DNA of 64,000 nucleotides from assembly GCA_020852965.1 (NCBI GenBank), contig JADYZV010000142.1, positions 1 through 64,000 of the forward strand, written 5' to 3'. Of the stretch, positions 27,589 to 36,929 are shown in pieces. The notes beneath the pieces are model-generated. The model was not told the DNA's origin, made no database searches, and saw nothing but the letters and a program-made list of their open reading frames with translations. How positions within the stretch are numbered: the stretch's first letter is position 1; each line of letters begins with the position of its first letter. The position numbers and the translations under genes were made by a program. Source of the DNA: Pirellulaceae bacterium (GTDB lineage: Bacteria > Planctomycetota > Planctomycetia > Pirellulales > Pirellulaceae).

Positions 27589-29421
27589 ATGGAACAGCGC
27601 AACTCGAAATCTTCTTCGCCGAGAAAACCGGGAAAGCCCCCACCGGGCTCGATTCCCACGCCACAGCCCCCCCCTACTCCCAGCGATTTGGATTCAGACG
27701 AGCTCGATCTGGGCGAAGTCGATGTGGATGACGAACTGCGTTTAGCGCCGCTGGAGGATTCGCCCCCTGTAAAGCGAGCCGCACCGGTAATCGCCACGCC
27801 GCTTAATACCCCAAAGATCAATGGCAAAGCGGTTGCAAACAATACGACGAGTCGAAGTGCACCAAGTCGTCACGGTGCTTCCGCGGAGACGGCAGCGGAA
27901 GTATTCCAACCGGGCACGAACGCCCAAGAGCAGTCGACCACACCTAGAGCCAGGGCCTGGCCACGATGGTTTGGTGGAGCAACGCCGAGCTGGCTGGCCA
28001 GCCTGTTGGTGCATGTGGTCGTCATTCTCACCTTGGCGGCTATTACGCTCGACCCGATCGACAGGGTGCTAAGTATCCTTACCGCGACCACTTCTCAAAC
28101 TGGGGAATCGATCGAGCAATTCGAACTGCTGGGCCCACAATTGGACAACCCAGAATCGCAAGTCGATCCGCTGTCGACTCCGTCGACAGAAGTGAGTCAA
28201 ATGATCGAGATGCCGGAACTGACCAGCGTATTGTTGCCGTCTCCTGCGATGTCTGTCGATGGGCTCGACACGAATCGCTTGACCGAAAGCGTAATGCCTT
28301 CTGCGCTACTGAGTGGTGGAGCACTGAGCCAGATGACAACGTCGCTCAACAGTCGTTCGAAAGCCTCGAAAAGCGAGATGCTCGAACGCTATGGTGGAAC
28401 GTCCGAAAGTGAGAAAGCCGTGGCCATGGCGCTCAAGTGGATCGCCGAGCACCAAGCGTTAAACGGCGGCTGGACGTTCGCTCACTCGGAGATATGTCAC
28501 GGGCAATGTGACGGAGCCGGAGAATTGTCGTTCGCGACCAATGCGGCGACGGCCATGGCTATTTTGCCATTCTTGGGGGCCGGACAAACGCACATGGAAG
28601 GACAGTATAAAGAGACCGTGCACAAAGGTCTCGCCTTTCTGATCAATCGCATGAAGGTCACCACTGGTCAACTTCCCGAGGGATCGTGGCACGAACCTGG
28701 GGGAACAATGTACTCGCACGCTCTAGCCTCGATCGCAGTTTGCGAAGCCTATGCCATGACGCGCGATCCCGATCTATTGCAACCAGCGCAATTGTCGCTG
28801 AACTATTTGATTGCATCGCAAGATCCGCACGGCGGCGGTTGGCGCTACGCACCTCGGCAACCTGGCGACACGTCGGTAGTCGGCTGGTGCGTCATGGCAC
28901 TCAAAAGTGGGCGTATGGGCAATTTGATCGTCCCCGATGAGACCTTCGCCGGTGCCAAGAGATTTCTCGATACGGTGAGCACCAATAAAGGGGCCTATTA
29001 TGGTTATGACAAGCCCGCCGCCAAAATCAATGGCCGCCGCGCCACGACCGCAGTTGGTCTGCTGTGCCGGATGTACATGGGTTGGCCCAAGGAGCATCCC
29101 GGCATCCATGAAGGAGTAAAATATCTGGCAAAGGTTGGACCCAACCCGGACGACTTGTACTACAGCTATTACGGCACGCAAGTCATGCGTCAATACGATG
29201 GCCCAGACTGGGAAAAATGGAATGCGCAGCTTCGCGACGATCTGATTGATTCGCAAGTCGCCCAGGGGCACGCTGCCGGCAGTTGGCTTCCCACCGATGC
29301 CCACAGCGAAAAAGGTGGCCGTCTCTACTCCACGTCGCTAGCTACGATGATCCTCGAAGTCTACTACCGTCACATGCCACTCTATTCCCAGAAGTCCGCC
29401 GAGAATGGATTCGAGTTGTAA
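27589..29421 (+). CDS. Membrane-anchored prenyltransferase/squalene-oxidase-like alpha-toroid protein
   Basis: A 610-residue protein of a group common in planctomycetes. The N-terminal 135 residues are Pro/Ser/Asp-rich and cytoplasmic; one membrane helix follows (SWLASLLVHVVVILTLAAI, about 140-158), then a linker and, from about residue 265, an (alpha/alpha)6-type toroid with repeated QxxxGGW-like turns (KWIAEHQALNGGWTF, YLIASQDPHGGGWRY, SQVAQGHAAGSWLPT). The fold is that of terpene cyclases and prenyltransferases, but the Asp-rich active-site motifs of those enzymes are not evident. The function is therefore unknown, perhaps structural or protein-binding. The gene is single. Confidence 0.75.
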   Translation: MEQRNSKSSSPRKPGKPPPGSIPTPQPPPTPSDLDSDELDLGEVDVDDELRLAPLEDSPPVKRAAPVIATPLNTPKINGKAVANNTTSRSAPSRHGASAETAAEVFQPGTNAQEQSTTPRARAWPRWFGGATPSWLASLLVHVVVILTLAAITLDPIDRVLSILTATTSQTGESIEQFELLGPQLDNPESQVDPLSTPSTEVSQMIEMPELTSVLLPSPAMSVDGLDTNRLTESVMPSALLSGGALSQMTTSLNSRSKASKSEMLERYGGTSESEKAVAMALKWIAEHQALNGGWTFAHSEICHGQCDGAGELSFATNAATAMAILPFLGAGQTHMEGQYKETVHKGLAFLINRMKVTTGQLPEGSWHEPGGTMYSHALASIAVCEAYAMTRDPDLLQPAQLSLNYLIASQDPHGGGWRYAPRQPGDTSVVGWCVMALKSGRMGNLIVPDETFAGAKRFLDTVSTNKGAYYGYDKPAAKINGRRATTAVGLLCRMYMGWPKEHPGIHEGVKYLAKVGPNPDDLYYSYYGTQVMRQYDGPDWEKWNAQLRDDLIDSQVAQGHAAGSWLPTDAHSEKGGRLYSTSLATMILEVYYRHMPLYSQKSAENGFEL

Positions 29422-29692
29422 GCACGCTTGAATGGCAAGTATGGACGTAGTGCGTCATTTTCCGAATTAGAGGCTGTAGCCCACTGCGCAATTTCCTTCC
29501 CTCGAACAGGCAAATTCTCGGGATTCATTCACGGTACGCTGCCTTTGGTTTATACGATAAGTATGTAGCCAAACAGCGACTGAGGCCGCAGAGACGCTGG
29601 CAGTTCGGTTCACTAGAAATTACCAATCGCGCACTCGCATGTTGTGCCGACTGCGAATTGGTCTCTTAGAAAATCCAGATTGAACCAGCTTC

Positions 29693-31549
29693 TTATTGGC
29701 CCGGTTCGGCGCGGAGACTATCGCTCGCTTTATTTGTCTGGGTGATACTTGTTTCGAGGCTCGAATCTTCGGTCGATCGATCCTCTACACTGGGCGCAGT
29801 GAGTTTGGGAGGCGTCACTGGATTGGGTTGCGGTCCGATTGTCATGCCGACGTATTCCACCGTTCCTTGCTCGGAAATCTCGCGCACATGCAGAACGACC
29901 GATTCAAATCGCACGGTTGAGCCAATTTCAAGTTTGTCCTTGGTAAGACGCGCACGAATCAATTCGTCCAGTGTCGCCTCGGCATCTTCGTCCAACACGA
30001 TTTGATAGAACTCCTCAAGCTCACTCACTCGGACGGCGCCGCGCAGCGGGAACTCCAATTCAGGTGGTATCTCCTGCGTTTGGTGATCGCAAAGAGCAAA
30101 CACGCGATCGACCATTGCGCGCACATCGGGGCGCATGACGACAATCACATGATCACCACTCTGTAGTAGCGATCGCCCCTGAGGCAAAATGGTTTGCTCG
30201 GCGCGAACGATTAGTGCAATGACCACTCCTTCGGGCAACACCAAGTTCTTAATCATTTTATCCGCCGCTCGACAATCCTCGTCGACATAGTAGTCGACGA
30301 TGTCACCGTCGACGTTTCGCAGCGAGCTGATTTCGAGTGTCACGGGCGCAAGTCGCCGCGCCGGAACTTCGAGTTTTAGGTAGCGCGCCACCGAGGGGAG
30401 CGTCCAACCTTGCACCAAAGCGGAAACGAGCACAACGAAAAAGACCGTGTCAAACATCACCGACGCACCATTCAGCTCGGCAAGCATTGGAAACGTTGCC
30501 AGCGTAATAGGAACCGCTCCCTTGAGACCCACCCATGACAGGAACAGCAATTCCCGTCGAGCGAACTTGAACGGTGCGGCGCAGAGAAAAACAGCGATCG
30601 GCCGAGCGACGAAGATGAGCACTACTGAGATTGCTATTGCGGGCAACGCCACTTCGATCAATCGACTCGGGAAGGAAAGGATACCCAGCGCTGTAAACAT
30701 CAGTATCTGACAAATCCAAGCCAGTGCATCATGAAATAACAAAATACCGCGATGAAATACGGGGCGTCGATTTCCTATCACGATGCCCGTCAGGTAGACC
30801 GACAAGAATCCACTGCCACCGAATGCCGCAGCAAACCCGAATGAGAATAGTCCGAGCGCAGTGGCCATCACCGGGTACAATCCGGCGGCTTCCAACCGGA
30901 TGTGTTTCAACATCCACGAACCAACCCAGCCGACGAACAAGCCAACTAGGGATCCCAAGACAATCTGGTTAAAGAACAACACCAGCAATCCGATTCCTAG
31001 CGGCACGGCACCCGATAAAACTTGGATTAAACCGATCGTCAGAAAGATGGCCATCGGGTCGTTCGATCCGCTTTCAACTTCCAATGTACTGGCGAGCCTT
31101 GGGCGGATATGGACACCTCCACCGCGCAACACTGAGAAGACGACTGAAGCGTCCGTTGATCCGACGATGCTTCCCAACAAAAGGCCTTCCAGCACGGACA
31201 GGCCCAGTATCCAAGACGCTGCCAAGCCGGTGATGAGTGCCGTGATAAGAACTCCTGCCGTTGCCAAAACTCCTGCGGGCTTCCATGAAGACCGGATCGA
31301 CTGATAGGGTGTCCGAATCCCACCGTCAAAGAGAATCAAGCAGAGCGAGACCGTGCCGATTCCGTATGCAAGCGAGTAGTTCTCGAACTCGATTCCACCA
31401 ATGCCCTCCGAACCTGCGAGCATGCCGACCAAAAGAAACACGAACAGCACAGGCACGCCCATACGGGCAGAGAACTTGTTCGACGCGATGCCGAGAAGGA
31501 GCAGAACGCCGGTGATGAGGATCAGTGTTTCGATACTTAGCATCGACAA
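29693..31549 (-). CDS. nhaP2: K+/H+ antiporter of the CPA1/NhaP2 (CvrA) type
   Basis: A 618-residue inner-membrane cation/proton antiporter. About 12 hydrophobic segments occupy residues 1-390, with family motifs LVGMLAGSEGIGGI, LILFDGGIRT, LGSIVGSTDASVVFSVL and LEVESGSNDPMAI (the Asp pair of the transport site). A soluble C-terminus follows: a TrkA-C-like domain (about 405-475, LPEGVVIALIVRAEQTILPQ) and a second regulatory region. Length and layout match E. coli NhaP2, which exports K+. The last 30 residues are Ser/Thr/Glu-rich. The gene is monocistronic, and the start has a usable context at ATG 31549 or 31543. Confidence 0.85.
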   Translation of the reverse strand: MSMLSIETLILITGVLLLLGIASNKFSARMGVPVLFVFLLVGMLAGSEGIGGIEFENYSLAYGIGTVSLCLILFDGGIRTPYQSIRSSWKPAGVLATAGVLITALITGLAASWILGLSVLEGLLLGSIVGSTDASVVFSVLRGGGVHIRPRLASTLEVESGSNDPMAIFLTIGLIQVLSGAVPLGIGLLVLFFNQIVLGSLVGLFVGWVGSWMLKHIRLEAAGLYPVMATALGLFSFGFAAAFGGSGFLSVYLTGIVIGNRRPVFHRGILLFHDALAWICQILMFTALGILSFPSRLIEVALPAIAISVVLIFVARPIAVFLCAAPFKFARRELLFLSWVGLKGAVPITLATFPMLAELNGASVMFDTVFFVVLVSALVQGWTLPSVARYLKLEVPARRLAPVTLEISSLRNVDGDIVDYYVDEDCRAADKMIKNLVLPEGVVIALIVRAEQTILPQGRSLLQSGDHVIVVMRPDVRAMVDRVFALCDHQTQEIPPELEFPLRGAVRVSELEEFYQIVLDEDAEATLDELIRARLTKDKLEIGSTVRFESVVLHVREISEQGTVEYVGMTIGPQPNPVTPPKLTAPSVEDRSTEDSSLETSITQTNKASDSLRAEPGQ

Positions 31550-31985
31550 TGCATTTTGTTGATCGCGTAGTTCGTGTCGATGAATCGCAGCTCTTGAACG
31601 TATGCCAGGTCAATGGATCATGGCGAAATTCGTAGCTGGCCCTGTCGGGGTATTTTAAGGCTCTTCCGCAAATGCACTAGCCCAGTTCAATTTCGACACG
31701 TGGTGTTGAACATGCGATTGTAGAGCATGCGACGGTGACTTCCATGGGGGCACCGGTACAGTGCGGCTGCTTTCATGATAGAGGGAAATACTTCGATTGA
31801 AGTGTCGATCTGGTTGATGCTCGTTCGACTACCTATTAAACGCTACGAAGGAACCTATCGGTGACACCCTGTCGCCGGAATGGATCTACAATGCGATGGG
31901 CGGCTGCGCGACAAGCTGGCGCCAATTCAATTGGCGCATTGCAGTCGCAATCCAAAATTTACTCTGACTGAAACGGAAAATACCT
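31550..31985. other. 436-base gap with a 19-base palindrome
   Basis: No gene is apparent. At 31919-31937 a perfect palindrome of nine-base arms, GCGCCAATT and AATTGGCGC around one base, lies 48 bases before the VOC-family start. It could be an operator for that gene. No convincing -35/-10 pair was found beside it. Confidence 0.4.
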
Positions 31986-32381
31986 ATGAGTGGCAAGCAA
32001 CTGCAAATGAACCCCGTTGGCTGGTTTGAGATTTATGTGCAGGACATGGCGCGGGCAGCAGAATTCTATAGTGCGGTACTTGGCGTTCCACTGGACAAAC
32101 TTCCATCACCCGTGGAGAGGAAGATTGAAATGATGTCCTTTCCAATGCAGATGGGACTTTCCGGTGCAGCCGGCGCGCTGGTAAAAATGGAGGGATTTCC
32201 GTCCGGTGGGAATAGCACGCTGGTGTACTTCGTGTGCGAGGACTGCGCCACGGAAGCCGCCCGCGTCGAAGGGGCCGGCGGACGTATTCACGAACAAAAA
32301 ACGTCCATCGGACAATACGGTTTCATCGTGCTAGCGATCGACACCGAAGGCAACATGTTCGGTCTGCACTCGCAAAAGTAA
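31986..32381 (+). CDS. VOC (glyoxalase/bleomycin resistance) family protein
   Basis: A 131-residue protein of the vicinal oxygen chelate fold, two beta-alpha-beta-beta-beta halves: GWFEIYVQDMARAAEFYSAV (about residues 12-31) and LVYFVCEDCATEAARVEGAG (about 78-97), ending FIVLAIDTEGNMFGLHSQK. This matches the sub-group of single-domain VOC proteins of about 130 residues found across bacteria, which have no proven substrate. It is followed after about 170 bases by the ArsR-type regulator but is separated from it by that gene's own promoter. Confidence 0.82.
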   Translation: MSGKQLQMNPVGWFEIYVQDMARAAEFYSAVLGVPLDKLPSPVERKIEMMSFPMQMGLSGAAGALVKMEGFPSGGNSTLVYFVCEDCATEAARVEGAGGRIHEQKTSIGQYGFIVLAIDTEGNMFGLHSQK

Positions 32382-32506
32382 CGAAGCCTTCTGCGCCAGG
32401 TCATGAGCGGAGCGTCAGTGACTGAGGTTGCGAGTGCGATTTCGACGGAGCAGTCAGCGACTATCCGACCGGTCCGCCGTCTCACAGAACTCCTCAAAAT
32501 CACTCA

Positions 32507-32534
32507 TTGACATATCGCGATCTGACGATATGTT
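32507..32534 (+). promoter_or_regulatory. Promoter with overlapping operator of the ArsR-type gene
   Basis: TTGACA (32507-32512) and TATGTT (32529-32534), 16 bases apart, form a good promoter. An inverted repeat, CATATCG (32511-32517) and CGATATG (32526-32532) with an eight-base centre, fills the spacer and touches both boxes. This is the expected layout for an autorepressing ArsR/SmtB protein. AGGAGG (32541-32546) then precedes the ATG at 32553. Confidence 0.75.
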
Positions 32535-32552
32535 AAGGTAAGGAGGAACGGG

Positions 32553-32882
32553 ATGGCTGGGAAAACGAAAACCAAATCGGAACCAAAGCCTGCGGGCGAT
32601 CCGGCGGCGTTTGCTCAAGCTGCGGAATGCCTGAAGACATTGGCTCATCCGGTGCGACTGCGGATGGTGCAGCTTTTGCTACATGGTCGGTACACCGTCG
32701 GCGAATTGGCGGAAGACTGCAGCGTCCCGGACAATGTGGCTTCTGAGCACCTGCGGTTGATGCAGCGCTGTGGTTTTTTTACCAGTGAGCGTGAAGGACG
32801 TCGGGTGTACTATCAAGTCGCGGAGCCGCATCTTGCCGACATCATGAAATGTGTCGAGAGTCGGTTTTTGGCCAATGAATAG
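32553..32882 (+). CDS. ArsR-family winged-helix transcriptional regulator
   Basis: A 109-residue regulator. After a Lys-rich leader it has ECLKTLAHPVRLRMVQLLL, then the helix-turn-helix YTVGELAEDCSVPDNVASEH (about residues 51-70) and wing SEREGRRVYYQVAEP. Cys residues are at AECLK, EDCSV, QRCGF and MKCVE, but the classical ELCVCDL metal motif is replaced by YTVGELAEDC, so the effector is not predictable. The promoter just upstream carries an inverted repeat, which implies autorepression. It probably also controls the lipoprotein and ABC export genes that follow. Confidence 0.87.
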   Translation: MAGKTKTKSEPKPAGDPAAFAQAAECLKTLAHPVRLRMVQLLLHGRYTVGELAEDCSVPDNVASEHLRLMQRCGFFTSEREGRRVYYQVAEPHLADIMKCVESRFLANE

Positions 32883-33071
32883 GAATAGTGCTCGCCAAGA
32901 TGCCGTGGTGTCTCTGAAAGGGTGGATCGTGCTCGGCCTGGCCGAACCGTTCAGTTTGTAGCAACCTTTGCTATTTGTCATCGTGTTATTGGCTGGAGGT
33001 TTTTGACCTACCGATGGATGCGTTAAGGATCATGAATTGGCTTGCATACTACAACGAAAAGGAACTCTCTC

Positions 33072-33218
33072 ATGAATCGGACCCTCATCACAATTGCTGC
33101 AAGGGGAGCGTATCTATCGATCGTCTTGTTGACGGTTGGTTGCCAGCGCGATGCTGCAAAACCCTCTGCGGAATCGAACCATGGCGAAGTAGCCGCAGTA
33201 ACGATCGTTGCTGAGTAG
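33072..33218 (+). CDS. Small lipoprotein (48 residues)
   Basis: ATG 33072, preceded by AAAGGAAC at eight bases, opens a 48-codon frame ending TAG. It reads as a basic N-terminus (MNRTLITIAARGAY), a hydrophobic stretch (LSIVLLTVG) and a lipobox LTVGC at about residues 20-24, then a short hydrophilic tail. After processing only about 25 residues would remain. It lies between the regulator and the membrane fusion protein gene. It could be a true small accessory lipoprotein, or what is left of a longer one. Confidence 0.65.
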   Translation: MNRTLITIAARGAYLSIVLLTVGCQRDAAKPSAESNHGEVAAVTIVAE

Positions 33219-33318
33219 AATTTGCCTTATCGATGGAGCTGACTGCAATGCATCCAGCCTACATCGCAAACGTATGCCCGCACCAACTCAGCCATTGCAA
33301 ATCTAGGACCACCTGAGA

Positions 33319-34488
33319 ATGAGCGAACTCTGGAACAAGATGAGACGAATTGCTTGGCGAGTGTTGAAAGCAAGCATCTTGCTTTTCATTGCGGGTGGTG
33401 TTCTCTACTGGGTGAGGTTCTCACCGGTACAGGTCGTCGCGCACACGGTCGGGCGGGGAACCATCACGGCTGAGGCCATGGGGACGGGGACTTTGGAAGC
33501 TCGAGTACAGACGACGATCAGTCCCAAAATCGCAGGCCGTATTGTCGAACTATTGGTCGATCAGGGGGATCGTGTATCCGGAGGCGATTTGCTGGTGCGG
33601 CTCGACGATGAAGAGTTGCAGCAACAGGTGGCAATCGCTCAGGCCAACTTGGAAGCGGTATCTGCCGCAATCGTCCGCCTCACAACCGACAAGAATCGTG
33701 CCGAAGCTGTCTACGAGCAAGCGAGAAAAAGTCACGATCGAATTCAGGCGCTTGCTCGACAAAACGCAATCAGTCCTGAAGACGCTGACAAAGCCATCGA
33801 AGCACTGGCCATTAGCGAAGCTGGCGTAAGCCGCGCAGAAGCGGCGATTGCCGAAGGTCAAAAGGAGCTGGTCGCTGCAGAAAGGACACTTGAGTACCAT
33901 CGCGCAAGGTCGCTCGACACCAAAGTTCACGCTCCCTTTGATGGTATGGTTGTGAAACGCCGCCGCGAGCCGGGCGATGTCGTCGTCCCCGGCAGTTCCA
34001 TCCTGACACTGATATCAACCGACGAACTATGGATCAGCGCGTGGGTAGACGAAACCGAGATGGCGCGATTGCAGCCGGAGCAAGCAGCACGAGTTGTCTT
34101 CCGATCCGAGCGGGACAAAGACTATCCCGGCAGAGTGGTTCGACTGGGGCGAGAGGCAGATCGAGAAACACGCGAGTTCGTGGTGGACGTTCGTGTGCTT
34201 GAGCTTCCGACAAACTGGGCCGTGGGACAACGAGCCGAGACTTTTATCCAGATTTCTCAGAAACAAGATGTATTGTTGCTACCAGCCCAATGGATCGTCA
34301 AGCGCGACAGCGATTTGGGCGTCTTTGTCGATGTGGACGGAGTCGCGAGTTGGCGTCCTGTCAAGCTCGGACTGCGAAGCCGTGATACTGCGGAAGTGCT
34401 CGATGGGCTCGTGGAGGGCGACTCCGTCATCACTCCGAACCGTCCATCGACCGAGCTAACCGACGGACGAAAGGTAGCGTTGCCATGA
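33319..34488 (+). CDS. HlyD-family membrane fusion protein of an ABC exporter
   Basis: A 389-residue periplasmic adaptor with one N-terminal membrane anchor (about residues 13-36). The lipoyl half-motifs are split as usual: TTISPKIAGRIVELLVDQGD (about 56-75) and KVHAPFDGMVVKRRREPGDV (about 203-222), with a long coiled-coil hairpin between (residues 90-200, Gln/Glu/Ala-rich). The beta-barrel region (ELWISAWVDETEMARLQPEQ) follows. It overlaps the permease gene by four bases (ATGA). With the next two genes it forms a DevBCA/MacAB-like export operon; an outer-membrane channel is not encoded here. Confidence 0.88.
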   Translation: MSELWNKMRRIAWRVLKASILLFIAGGVLYWVRFSPVQVVAHTVGRGTITAEAMGTGTLEARVQTTISPKIAGRIVELLVDQGDRVSGGDLLVRLDDEELQQQVAIAQANLEAVSAAIVRLTTDKNRAEAVYEQARKSHDRIQALARQNAISPEDADKAIEALAISEAGVSRAEAAIAEGQKELVAAERTLEYHRARSLDTKVHAPFDGMVVKRRREPGDVVVPGSSILTLISTDELWISAWVDETEMARLQPEQAARVVFRSERDKDYPGRVVRLGREADRETREFVVDVRVLELPTNWAVGQRAETFIQISQKQDVLLLPAQWIVKRDSDLGVFVDVDGVASWRPVKLGLRSRDTAEVLDGLVEGDSVITPNRPSTELTDGRKVALP

Positions 34489-35696
34489 ACCTTGCTATGA
34501 AGGATATTCGGCATAACCTTGGTCGGTTCCTGCTCACAGCCGTCGGCATCGGGATGTTACTGATGGTGGTCATGGGCATGGGGGGCATCTATCGCGGCGT
34601 GGTCGAGGACGCGACATTGCTGATCGACCGAGTCGGTGCGGACTTGTGGATCGTCCAACGCGATACGCGTGGACCGTTCGCCGAGCTATCGCGCGTTCCC
34701 TCGAATTTAGTGTTCCGGGCGGCGACGGTCCCTGGCGTTCAGCTATCGCGGGAGTTCGTGTATCACACCGTTCAGCGACAGCGCGATGGAAAGCCGCTTC
34801 GCATCGCCGTTTTGGGTTTGAGCTGGCCGACCGACAAAGGAGAGTGGGTGCCGCTCATCACCGGGCGACCGCTGGGACAATCGCACTACGAAATGATTGC
34901 CGACAAGTCGCTCGGTTTGGGCGTTGGCGAGCAACTGGAACTAGGCAAGGAGACGTATACGGTTGTAGGAACAACCAACAATATGATCAGTTCGGGTGGG
35001 GACGGTATAGCATTTGTAACAGTCGCCGATGCGCAAGCGATTCAGTTTGATGTGCCGGGCGAGGCGGTTCGACTGGAACGGGCCGCCAGAGAGGCGCGAG
35101 GCGAAGTCTTCGAGCTAGCGATACAACAACCAATGATGCTGAACAATGCAGCCAGACCATCAGGAGAACTTCCCGCCGTCGCCCGGCCGCAAATCAGCGC
35201 CGTCATGGTCACTCTTTCTCCGGGGGCCGACGTGAATCATGTTGCCGAGACCTTCTCGGGCTGGGGAGATGTCTCCGTGTTCACCGCAGATGGACAACGC
35301 GAACTGTTGCTCAAGGGAAGTGTCGAAAAAGTCCGCCAACAGATCGGACTGTTCCGCGTCCTGTTGACCGTCATCGCCGCCATTATCATGGCATTGATTC
35401 TCTACACGCTGACGCTCGACAAAATTCACTCGATCGCTCTGCTCAAACTGATCGGTGCGCCCAACACGGTCATTCTCGGACTCATCCTTCAGCAAGCACT
35501 GATTCTAGGGGTCGTCGGCTTTGGAATCGCGTACCTGGTCGGTCAGCAATTGTTTCCAATGTTCCCGCGACGCGTGATCCTTGCCGAGTCGGACTTGCTG
35601 CAACTGGCGGGAATTGTTCTAGCGATCTCGGTGCTCTCCAGCCTGCTCGGCATCTGGAAGACCATGAAGGTCTCGCCCAATGAGGCACTTACATGA
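34485..35696 (+). CDS. ABC transporter permease, FtsX/DevC-like
   Basis: A 403-residue inner-membrane protein with the four-helix FtsX/MacB layout: one helix at the N-terminus (NLGRFLLTAVGIGMLLMVVM, about residues 10-30), a large periplasmic domain (about 35-270) and three C-terminal helices (LFRVLLTVIAAIIMALILYT; LGLILQQALILGVVGFGIAY; LAGIVLAISVLSSLLGIWKT). The soluble part has the DevC-like GADLWIVQRDTRGPFAELSR. Translation is coupled to both neighbours through ATGA overlaps. Transporters of this kind export lipids or peptides by mechanotransmission; the substrate is unknown. Confidence 0.88.
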   Translation: MNLAMKDIRHNLGRFLLTAVGIGMLLMVVMGMGGIYRGVVEDATLLIDRVGADLWIVQRDTRGPFAELSRVPSNLVFRAATVPGVQLSREFVYHTVQRQRDGKPLRIAVLGLSWPTDKGEWVPLITGRPLGQSHYEMIADKSLGLGVGEQLELGKETYTVVGTTNNMISSGGDGIAFVTVADAQAIQFDVPGEAVRLERAAREARGEVFELAIQQPMMLNNAARPSGELPAVARPQISAVMVTLSPGADVNHVAETFSGWGDVSVFTADGQRELLLKGSVEKVRQQIGLFRVLLTVIAAIIMALILYTLTLDKIHSIALLKLIGAPNTVILGLILQQALILGVVGFGIAYLVGQQLFPMFPRRVILAESDLLQLAGIVLAISVLSSLLGIWKTMKVSPNEALT

Positions 35697-36436
35697 CGAC
35701 ACTTGACTCCAAGAAATTCGCAATCGACGCCGTCAAACTGACAAAAATCTATGGTAGCGGCAACACCGAAGTCGTGGCGATGCGCGACGCATCCATGCAA
35801 GTTGCCCAGGGAGAAGTCGTCGCGTTGCTCGGGCCGAGTGGTTCTGGCAAGTCGACGTTTCTGACAGCCGTGGGGCTGATCAATCCACCTACCTCCGGTC
35901 GCATTACCATCAAAGGCCAATTGGTACTCGACGGAGAGACCGAGCATGCAAATCTGCGATCTTTTCGTCGTCAGCACATCGGCTTCATCTTTCAGAAATC
36001 GAATCTGATTCCGTTTCTCTCAGCCGTTGAAAACATCCAAATAGCCATGCAGCTCAACGGCCAATCGAGCGGCTTTGCGCGCAGGCGCGCGATCGAGTTG
36101 ATGGACTATTTGGGAGTTGCCGACCGAGCCGATAACTTTCCATCCATGCTCTCCGGTGGTCAACAGCAGCGTGTCGCCGTAGCTCGTGCCTTGGCCAATC
36201 ATCCCAGCGTGATTCTGGCCGACGAACCGACCGCCGCACTCGACGGTCACCGTGGCAGGCAAGTGATGGAGTTGTTCGCCAAAGTTGCGCACGAACAAGG
36301 GACCGGCGTTATCGTGGTCACCCACGACCATCGCGCCCTCGACGTCTTCGACACCATCTACGAAATGGAAGATGGCCTGATGCACGAGCAACCCAAACAG
36401 TCTGCTTCAAGCCTTGACGGTGCTCAGTCGTTGTAG
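35693..36436 (+). CDS. ABC transporter ATP-binding protein, DevA/MacB/LolD-like
   Basis: A 247-residue ATPase with all motifs: Walker A GPSGSGKST (about residues 46-54), Q-loop FIFQKSNLIPF, signature LSGGQQQRVAVARAL (about 151-165), Walker B VILADEPTAALD and switch VVTHDHRALD. It drives the permease encoded just upstream. The tail after residue 230 is short and Ser/Gln-rich. The gene ends 43 bases before the PIN-domain gene, so the operon probably stops here. Confidence 0.92.
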   Translation: MTTLDSKKFAIDAVKLTKIYGSGNTEVVAMRDASMQVAQGEVVALLGPSGSGKSTFLTAVGLINPPTSGRITIKGQLVLDGETEHANLRSFRRQHIGFIFQKSNLIPFLSAVENIQIAMQLNGQSSGFARRRAIELMDYLGVADRADNFPSMLSGGQQQRVAVARALANHPSVILADEPTAALDGHRGRQVMELFAKVAHEQGTGVIVVTHDHRALDVFDTIYEMEDGLMHEQPKQSASSLDGAQSL

Positions 36437-36479
36437 CACAATATGGTATCATGCTTTTCGATCCCTGAAAGTGTTGCTG

Positions 36480-36929
36480 ATGTCTGCAGCAAGTCCGCCA
36501 ATCGTGCTTGACACGAATGTTTTAGTCGCTGGTGCGTGCCGACACGAGTCGAGTTTGGCATATCGAATCTTGATGGCAGTGCTGCAACGGCGCGTACAAT
36601 TGATATTGACTGAGGGAATTATTGCCGAATATGAGGAAGTGTTGGGACGGCTGGCGGTACGCAGGCTTACTGGACTGACATCGACGCAAAATGGCGAACT
36701 TGTTCTCGACCTGATTGCGCTGTCACTGCAAACACAACTTCATTTCAATTGGCGGCCAAACCTGATCGATGTGGCCGACAATAAGTTCATTGAAGCTGCC
36801 ATTTCGGGCACGGCAATCATCATCACTTACGACACTCGCGACTTCGAGCGGCGCGATCTAAAGAAACTTGGTTGGGACGTGATGACGCCACTAGATTTTA
36901 CAACCCGTTATGACCTGGAGACGATCTAA
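36480..36929 (+). CDS. PIN-domain toxin-like ribonuclease
   Basis: A 149-residue PIN-domain protein. The start is put at ATG 36480 because VLDTNVLVAGACR, the first acidic strand of the fold, begins nine residues later; the upstream frame overlaps nothing conserved. Further acidic residues are in LTEGIIAEYEEVL (about 46-58), NLIDVADNKFIEAAISGTAI (about 96-115) and ITYDTRDFE, a normal PIN quartet. These nucleases cut RNA and are usually toxins. Its TAA overlaps the ATG of the next gene by one base, so the presumed antitoxin is translated second, the reverse of the usual order. Confidence 0.8.
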   Translation: MSAASPPIVLDTNVLVAGACRHESSLAYRILMAVLQRRVQLILTEGIIAEYEEVLGRLAVRRLTGLTSTQNGELVLDLIALSLQTQLHFNWRPNLIDVADNKFIEAAISGTAIIITYDTRDFERRDLKKLGWDVMTPLDFTTRYDLETI

